A stretch of DNA of 64,000 nucleotides from Adiantum capillus-veneris (lineage: Eukaryota > Streptophyta > Polypodiopsida > Polypodiales > Pteridaceae): assembly GCA_014529385.2 (NCBI GenBank), contig CM043968.1, positions 30,829,513-30,893,512 on the forward strand, read 5' to 3'. Made by a program: the position numbers and the translations under genes. The notes under the pieces are model-generated. The model had not been told where the DNA came from. It did not search any database and saw nothing but the letters and a program-made list of their open reading frames with translations. Below, one piece after another: positions 56,924-64,000 of this stretch (positions within the stretch are counted from its first letter, which is position 1; each line of letters starts with the position of its first letter).

Positions 56924-57755
56924 GTTGAGAAATTTGCGGTCTTGCCAGGAAAGCACTGGGCTTATGGCTGTGAGAGTTTGTGAGAGCACTCAAAAAAAAC
57001 TATATGAAGGAGTTAAACCATAGATGCCATGAAGACTAGGGTTTGGAAGGAAGTACAATCAAAGAAGCCCCTCTTTCTCTCTTGCACTCACACACACAAA
57101 GAAAGAACACACAAGAGAGTGTCAAAACAACAGAAAGATGAAAACATCAAGGCTATGGTCATATCGTATCATGGGTAATATGAAAGGGTTAATAGATGAG
57201 TTAATAGCATTCAATCTTGGCTGACCAAATAGGCTACGAATTGTTCTTTGGAATTGTAGTTTGTGCTTACAATAATATATATATTTTGTCTACTAATTGG
57301 GATTAATTGTGTGTACAGATCCTCTTGGTTCATAGCAAAATAACTACGCTTTCGTCAAAAGAAAAGTTATAGTCTATGAGAGGTAGTATGATGGGATCTA
57401 GTGATAGAAGTATTTCATTGAGCCTTTCTGGACCAAAGAGAAACGCTATACATTGTTGAAAGTGTATTTTACGGCTAATCCATACGTTAATTCTAATAGA
57501 TCGTACAGAGTGAAAGCGATATAAATTATCATCATGTGGGTTATTCATTTAGGATAGTATGTGAGAAATGTAGATATGAGAGAAGTGAAGAGATGAGAAG
57601 TTTCCCTTCCAAGCCCTATTCTTGCCCGTAGGCAATAAGGATACTACGGGGAGAGATGTACCTGTAGCAAGGAGAACCTAGAATTTGTAGAGAGAAAGAA
57701 TTTTGAAGAGTGCGAGAGATAGGTTTGGTTAAGGAGATGAGATTAGATATATATA
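55898..57755. other. Non-coding stretch with homopolymer and CT tract
   Basis: No gene recognised. A run of about 19 G lies at 56384-56402 after an ATTTTT repeat, and a (CT)~34 tract at about 56851-56919. Confidence 0.6.
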
Positions 57756-58911
57756 TGTTGGATTAGAGATGAAAAGAAAACAACAAGAAATCAACAAAAT
57801 ATGAATGTAGAACACATCTTAGTTGTCAAACCCTTCGGCACCAGTTTTGATGGAGAGAGAAGAAGAGGGAATAATTCAACTTTGATTGATACACCAAATC
57901 CAAGACCTTCTTCGATTAAAGTTGATCTTCCAAGGATAGCTTACAAGGATGGCTAGTCTTCCTCTAGGAGAAAGTGTAGGCTTAGGCTTATGTTAATGGC
58001 TAAGTACAATTAAGCATTACTACACACTCCCTCATGAATTCCTCTCATCAATGGATTGAATGCTTGAGTGGTTTTCAAGGAAGAAGAGGTCCCCTTTTAT
58101 AGGGGAAGGGAACCCCCAAGGGTTTACACAAGAAGAGAGGAGCCAGTGTGAACAGAAATTGAAAAAGTTGGAAATGAGCTGTCCCTGCATGATGTGGGCA
58201 GACTAGGGTCCAGTATTTTGATCATATCTCTTCAACCGTGGCTTCAAATAAAACAGTAAAAATATGGGCAGAAACTTCAGCTCATTACCTACGACTTCCT
58301 TTTTATATGCATTTTCCAATTCAGATTGGAACCTCGTGTAAAAAAATCATCAACATAGGGTACAATTTTGGCAGCAAAACTCATTTTGTGGTCCCCTTAG
58401 CCTACACTTTTATTTAATTTAAATACCTCATGCCATATGAAAGCATGAAATTGCTCATTGACAAAGTTTTGTAATCATACTTGCAATAATGCATTAAAAT
58501 AAGTGTATCTTTGAAATCATGTCACCTAGTGTCCCACTAGGATTTGATTCCCTCCTAGTAGCTATTTAAAAAGAAATATAAGAAAAATATGAAAAATATA
58601 TAGATTGGAAATTACCCTAGATATAAAATCTACATAGGGTGTGAGATAATAATGAGATGGTAGAAAGAAAGAATCAATGCTTTTTGCCCCAAGTTAAAGA
58701 GGTGGAACTATTGATGCTTTTTCCATAGTACTTTTTAATGGTAAAGTAAGAATACGTTACCCTTGAAATAAATAATAGGATGAGATAGAAAGCATATTAT
58801 TATACTTAAATATGCATATGTACATTATAGAAAATATAATTATGGATCTAAAAAATAACAAGATAGATCTTGTAGCATGCGTTCCCACTATGTACGTGTC
58901 ACAGCACGACA
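57756..58911 (-). repeat. Probable 3' LTR of the fungal-type gypsy element
   Basis: The inner edge is clear: on the - strand the PPT is followed by TGTCGTGCTGTGACACG at 58911. A CTATAAAAG promoter box lies at about 58094-58102. The outer edge at 57756 (TGTTGGATTAG on the + strand) is only a guess, because the partner LTR is outside the window. Confidence 0.6.
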
Positions 58912-58924
58912 TCTATCCCCTCTA
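58912..58924 (-). other. Polypurine tract of the fungal-type gypsy element
   Basis: On the - strand TAGAGGGGATAGA directly precedes the LTR start. Confidence 0.75.
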
Positions 58925-58969
58925 AACCTGCACATCTTCCGATATGTGCCACATTATTTCTTTGTAAGA

Positions 58970-60215
58970 TCAGCCCTCTTGTACATCTTTCTTGCTTTCT
59001 TCTTCACTGGATAATTCCAAAGCTTCATCTTCACTTTGATCTTCACCTGTGTTTTGTTCTTCTTCCTGATCAACATCTTCTGGATCATTGTCTCCTCTTC
59101 TCTTAAACATTTTGATCCTTTTTCCTACAATGGGAATCTTTACTTCTGTACCATCTAGTTCAAACAAGTTGTAAGTAGCATTTTCATGCACATGCTTTAC
59201 AACATACGGTCCAAACCATCTTTTTGAAAACTTAAGCATGACTGTGTGTTGGTTATCAAGGCTACTATCATACACTAAAACCCAGTCACCTTTGTCAATT
59301 GATTTTCTCCTGAGTCGATGTCGCTTATCAAAGTAGTCCTTGTTTTTCAAACTTGCATTTTTGAGTCGTTCTTTTGCAGCTTCAATGTCTCCAGGTCTTC
59401 TCTCTAGTTGCCTTATGCGCAATGCAAGGAGATCTTCCCTGCTAAGCCCCTCTTGCCAAGGTAGTACATTCCATGTGGGAATTGTATCTTCAATCGGCAT
59501 CACTAGCTTTTGACCATACATTAGTTCCGCAGGCATGTAGCCAGTTACTGAGCTTATAAATCATATGGTAACAATTTTGGCCACTCACCAACTCTTCCTT
59601 CGCAAGCCTTGGCCAAAGCTTTGATGATAGGAGGATGCCCTCTTTCACTCTTTCCATTGCCTTCAGGGTTGTAAGCTGTAGTAAGAGAAATATTGATTCC
59701 TAATCTGTAAAAGAACTCCCTTGCTTCCTCGGCATCTAGCTCACCTCTGTCTACAGTAATCTTTTCCACAAAACCATAACGGCAAATCACCTCTTCAAGA
59801 AGGAATTTGCACACAACTTCTGTGGTTTTAGCTCTTAATGCTCTTCCTTCAACCTGGTTAGTTAGGTCCTCTCGTGCAAGAACCAAGTATATCATCTGCC
59901 AGAGTCTTAGAGGCATTGTGACTAGATCCACAACCCATTTATAGTGCATGGCTAGTGGATATGTAGGGTGCAATCCATCACGATGACGGACATTTGAATA
60001 CATTTGACAAGTTACACACGACTCTACAAAATGAGATACATCTTTATAATACCCTTCCACCAGTATTTTTCTTTCAACTTGGAGAAGGTTGCCCACACAC
60101 CCCTATGTCCAGCCCATAGACTCTCATGAAACTCTTGCATGAGTTTTACTTGAGACTCCTTTTTACATATAACCCGTTGTGCTGTCGCACGCTTTTGTTT
60201 AGGATGCTTCCACAA
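58970..60215 (-). pseudogene. Fungal-type gypsy integrase, broken
   Basis: Three frames: 60215-60024 has the first half of the HHCC finger (FHESLWAGHRGVWATFSKLK). 60096-59554 has its cysteines (FVESCVTCQMYS) and the core (KWVVDLVTMPL, EKITVDRGELDAEEAREFF, TAYNPEGNGKSERG). 59536-58970 has the C-terminal part (MPAELMYGQKLVMPIED, KGDWVLVYDSSL, KRWFGPYVV) and an acidic tail. The core therefore keeps D, D and E, but the gene needs two frame changes, and a few residues seem lost near 59545. Confidence 0.8.
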
Positions 60216-60451
60216 GTAAACATCCCTTATAAAGTACCCATATGATTTCCTGCGTATCCTCTTGAATTCTTGTTCAAACCAATCATCCTGTTTTGTTAGA
60301 GTACTTAAGTAGCTTCCAATAGAAAGCCAATCACCTTATAAAGATCTTTCAAGAACAATTCAAGTGAATTAGTCATGCAAACATTGTTACCTTTGATATG
60401 AGAGATAGAATAGAACTTTGTGCCTACATCATCTCCCTCATCAATCATTTG

Positions 60452-62398
60452 TCACTCATCTTCATACCTTGCCCTTGATAGCATATCTGCCACTGTGTTG
60501 TATTTACCTACAATGTGCTTAAACTCAGGAGTTAAGGACTTAATGTAGGCAATCCACCGCAACATAGCAATGTCTGGCGTTGAGCAGCTTGTAATCATCC
60601 CAAGAAGTGGTAGAAAATATGTTTCTACAACCACACATGCACCAATTAGGTACTCTTTTCCACTTTTCAAGGCTGTAACCATACCCCATAACTCTCTCTT
60701 TATCTGTGGATAGTTTCTTTGGCGAGCACTTAGTACCTTTGCTCCAAATCTTACCACATACCTGTGTCCTTCTTTGTCATCTTGCCCTATTGCCCATCCA
60801 ATCCTTGTAGGACTGGTGTCTACTGTCACAATTACTGGCCTTTGACACTCATAGTCTACCTTTCTCAAAGTTATTGCTGACTGGAGCAACTCCTTTAACT
60901 TTTTCATGGATTTTACATGTGCTTCTGTCCATTTAAACTTTTGATTCTTTCTAAGCAGCTGATAAAGAAGATCAGCTACATGTGCATAATGTGGAATCCA
61001 AATAACATAGAAGGCACATGCTCCTAGAAACCTTTTAACCTCAGTGATGCTAGTGCATGTTTCTTTCATTCTTTGGATGGCATCTACCTTTGTTGGACAA
61101 GGTTTCCTACCATATGGCCCGCACATGTGCCCCACAATGAGCACTTCATTGACACCAAACATAGACTTTTTCCCTAACAATGTAAGATTCACTTCTTCCA
61201 ACCTAGACAAAATTTTATCACAATCATTTATGTGATTTACCACAAACTTGCGACATCCCTTGAGATCCAAAGCTTCATCTTTGTCACTTTCTTCACATCC
61301 TTTGATAGGCAAATCATCAATGAAAGGCATTGTGATTTGAGGAATAAAGTCACGTAAGACCTTATTCATCCCATTCATCATATGTGCAACCGAGCTGGTT
61401 GCTCCCTGTGGCAAGGTACACATCCTTACCAAACCCAAAGGTGTCCTCATGGTTATCAAGTCTCTGCTTTTGATTGCAAGCTGAAATTGATCATACCCTG
61501 AGTAGAGATCCCCCATTGAGTAGATTGCCCTCCCTCCAAACGCCTCTGCAAACTCATCCACAATTGGACATGTACCTACATTTCTAATTGTCACCTTGTT
61601 CACTGATTGCATATCTTGGATGAAGCGTAGAGAACCATTCTTCTTTGGAACTGTGAACCACCTGTTTGAGTATGGAGCACAAGAAGGCTCCAAGATTCCC
61701 ATTTTGATTTTCTCATTCAGTAGCTCTACTAACTTTGGCAAATGAGCCTTTGGAACCAGAATAGGCCGCAGATTCCAAGGCACATGAGGTATTGTGAAAA
61801 TTACCATATGAGCTACAATAGAAGGATCAACACATCCTATCTCATGTGGCTCAAATGCAAAAGTCTTACCATGCTTTGAAAGCATTTCTTTGAAGAATTT
61901 TGTCTCCTCATGTGTTAGAAACTCCTCGCAACCAATTTGCAACTCTTGAAAAGACTCCTTTGTGAAGGTATGCCCAATCTTTTCATGATTCCTCAAACTT
62001 GGTTGTAAAGAAGCTTGGTCAATATTTTCCCTATTGTTGGGTGGTAAGGGTGAAGCTACTGGTTTCACCTTCTTTGCTACATTCTTGTACTTAGTTTCAA
62101 CATGGACTTCTGGGCCAACTGTTTGGATTTCTTTAAAGGCTTCTATTACTTGAGACATTTCCATAGAGAAAACTTCCACAACTTCATTTTCAAGATTCAA
62201 ACTATACCTCATTATAGCATCAAGCTCACCCATAGTATCTACAAAAGAAACTTGTTCACACAAACCTAAAACATTTTCAGTAGGCTCTAGCAACCCACTC
62301 TTTTTCATGCCTATTTGTACATTATGCACATATTGCCTCTCACATCTCTTCAAATCTTCCAGTTTTGTAAAACATACTGATCCATTCCTTGTTACCAA
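60452..62398 (-). pseudogene. Fungal-type gypsy reverse transcriptase and RNase H
   Basis: A 648-codon open frame ending in TGA. RT motifs: RPILVPKAHLPKLVELLNEK, RWFTVPKKNGSLRFIQDMQS, GDLYSGYDQFQLAI and PFIDDLPIKG (catalytic F-I-D-D, 359-362). RNase H: VTVDTSPTRIGWAIGQ (D527) and IKRELWGMV (E569). The third catalytic aspartate position appears as tyrosine in VVETYFLPLLG (Y594), which would inactivate it. The end, PDIAMLRWIAYIKSL to VADMLSRARYEDE, is typical of the lineage. The open frame is long, but flanking domains are broken. Confidence 0.85.
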
Positions 62399-62639
62399 GG
62401 AGCCCGTTGAAAACGTTTCACCTATTTTTGGATTAGGCGAGACCCCTTTTTTTTTTGTACCACTGCAATCTCGCTTTACAATGGTACTTGGCCAAAACCC
62501 ATCATTTCTCTATGATCATGAAACTCTTTGCTCACCTTTAGTAGAGGATGTTCTCTGAGGTTTTCATGATTTCTTTCATGGTTAACTCAAACTGTGAGAA
62601 ATTGGACAGCTCATTTACCATCTTTGCTACGTATCCTAG

Positions 62640-63456
62640 CATATGCTGAACCATTATCCATTACCTTTGTTTCCATTTGAACTCCCACAATGTAGGGTTG
62701 TCCAAGGATGAGATGATATGAAGATGTATCCTATACAAAGAAGTTTTGGTCAATCTTTACATCACCTATTGTCACTTTCACACCTGGACATGCTGCATAC
62801 AATTCACCGGATGAATTGTTTGCCACTTTTACCATTGAGCCATGATCTGTGTCCATCGGCCATTTGCACTTGTTGTAGAGACTCTTTGACATTATGTTTA
62901 TTTCTGAACCATGGTCAATCAAGGCAACAAATGGCTCTTCAAGATCACCTACCTTGACCAAAGTTTCTGTAGTAGCCCTTGCCCAGTGACTTCGTGAATA
63001 GTAACTCCTAGGAATACCTTCAACTTCTTGATCATCATTTGAGAAATGCACTTGCTTCACTCTCCCACTAGATTGGTAGCATCCTACCACAGCTCCATCA
63101 TCCTCCTTATTTTGCAACTGCATCCCTTGTGTCTTCAAGGTTTCTCCGTCAACCTGTGGACGAGAAACCTCAGCAAGAGTTTGCCTCTTTCTCTTGATGA
63201 TGTCAATGATCTCCTCATGGAATTCACGCTTTGCAATGCCAAGAACTTCTCCCAGAGTAAACTTAATCTTGCTATTCAAGATCCTTTCCTCCAAGACTTT
63301 CTTTAAATCTGTAGTAACCTCAATATCAGATTGTAGTTTGTAAGTTGGGCCTTTTGTCTTACCTTTTGTTAGCTCTTTCTTCTTTCCTATTGTAGACTCC
63401 TCCATGAGTACTTCAGGTGGAGATGCTCCTTGTGTTAAGGGTGTTTGAGAAGGCAT
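62640..63456 (-). pseudogene. Fungal-type gypsy protease, split by TAG
   Basis: The frame 63456-62731 contains a lysine-rich linker and then the aspartic protease core VALIDHGSEINIMSKSLY, with D-H-G in place of the usual D-S/T-G. It ends at TAG (62731-62733) in the middle of the domain. The same frame continues as DTSSYHLILGQPYI, the second protease signature. At the stop this lineage usually has glutamine, so CAG to TAG is likely. A further TGA follows near 62625. Confidence 0.8.
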
Positions 63457-63533
63457 TGAGTGGCTTCTTCCCCCACTTCTAGAAGCTCTTTTTGATGGTA
63501 CTTCATCAGCATTCTCACGTCTACGCTTCTCTT

Positions 63534-64000
63534 CTACAATCGCCTCATTTTGTTGGCATTTTGTAATCTAGGCAGCACTGACAATGAGTCCACTGGATCA
63601 TTCCATCCTGTTTCTAGACGTATGCAATCACCTACTTCATGTAGAATCTCTTTTGTAAGCTTTCCTAAATTTGGCCAAATTTGACCATGATGGTCATTCA
63701 CCTCTTCATCACTAAGATGCTCAATTTTTACTCCATAAGTAGCTGCCTCAACTGAACAGTTGGCACGGTTAGTTGCCATATCTTCAACTAAGGTTTGCAT
63801 TCCCCCCTTCCCAAAGTTAGTTCTCAAGGGTAGACCTGTCTCTCTTAAGTGGACTTTACCATCCTTAAAAAAGACAACATCTTTTGACAAAGCATCACTA
63901 AAATCATCACAATCCCTTCTTACATGGTCTGTACTATCACACCAAATACATCTATTAACAAACCCTTCTTTGGGCTGTTGTCTTTGCCTAGGAAGTGGCC
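63534..64000 (-). pseudogene. Fungal-type gypsy gag end with CCHC knuckle (cut by window)
   Basis: From the right edge the - strand reads a zinc knuckle CIWCDSTDHVRRDC (C-X2-C-X4-H-X4-C) at about 63915-63960. It is followed by LSKDVVFFKDGKVHLRETGL and TNFGKGGMQTLVED. The frame ends at 63534 and the protease frame follows in another phase, so a frameshift is present. The rest of gag lies outside the window. Confidence 0.75.

Larger units (their letters stand above)
57756..64000 (-). mobile_element. Fungal-type Ty3/gypsy element, 3' LTR to gag, cut by the window edge
   Basis: Read right to left: gag zinc knuckle, protease, RT/RNase H, integrase, PPT, 3' LTR. The protease box LIDHGSEINIMSKSLY and RT box PFIDDLPIKG are, as I recall them, hallmarks of a gypsy lineage common in fungi and reported from some non-flowering plants. 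They are not found in the usual Athila, Tat or chromovirus lineages of flowering plants. The copy is broken by several stops and frameshifts. Confidence 0.8.

Noticed and set aside
10996-62733. A variant genetic code with TAG and TAA read as glutamine
   Set aside because: ORF3 and the copia polyprotein end at plausible places with TAA, and the gag-pol tail frame with TAG. All suspect stops lie in mobile elements where C-to-T decay is expected. The host gene ends in TGA, which is uninformative.
1-64000. tRNA, rRNA or other structural RNA genes
   Set aside because: I saw no tRNA-like cloverleaf with A and B boxes and no rRNA-like sequence. The only tRNA-like strings are retrotransposon primer-binding sites.

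Overview
This window is nuclear DNA of a land plant. One real host gene is visible, the 3' end of a plant eIF2D translation-factor gene with GT-AG introns (306-2089, + strand). Almost everything else is transposable elements, their relics, and tandem or dinucleotide repeats. Long CT/CA/GT/GA microsatellites, a fungal-type Ty3/gypsy lineage and an endogenous caulimovirid relic make me lean to a non-flowering vascular plant (fern, lycophyte or gymnosperm). That lineage guess is inference only.

Layout. 1-2.1 kb: eIF2D exons. 2.1-5.6 kb: non-coding DNA with small tandem duplications and microsatellites. 5.7-8.5 kb: a broken endogenous pararetrovirus pol region on the - strand, facing an inverted copy of its RT/RNase H part on the + strand. 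9,991-34,646: a complete, very large Ty3/gypsy retrotransposon of Athila/Tat type on the - strand, with ~930-956 bp LTRs, a 5-bp target duplication (ACATC), a primer-binding site of tRNA-Asp type and a polypurine tract. It is split by a young Ty1/copia insertion (12,663-18,250; LTRs ~99.6% identical; target duplication CATTT). 34.6-35.1 kb: compound microsatellites. 35.1-55 kb: mostly non-coding DNA with decayed gypsy and copia fragments, small hairpins and palindrome-rich repeats. 57.8-64 kb: a second gypsy element on the - strand, running off the right edge, with unusual active-site boxes (DHG protease, FIDD reverse transcriptase).

The large gypsy element is the most interesting object. In transcription order (right to left) it has: 5' LTR, PBS, an array of four copies of a perfect or near-perfect 24-bp palindrome, ORF1, an in-frame TAG, an 8.1-kb gag-pol frame, an in-frame TAA, a tail frame with seven tryptophan motifs, a second array of five copies of the same palindrome, ORF3 (517 aa), ORF4 (coiled coil, one in-frame TAG), PPT and 3' LTR. 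Gag-pol contains an ordinary protease, RT and RNase H. It also has a tandemly duplicated integrase HHCC zinc module, the integrase core, and a second retropepsin-like domain after the integrase. The two palindrome arrays share a ~284-bp period with one half-step, and each ends about 170 bp upstream of a start codon (ORF1 and ORF3). This suggests a duplicated leader or promoter that could drive the 3' ORFs separately.

All identifications are from reading translations and motifs by eye. No database search or alignment program was run, and divergence figures are hand counts.
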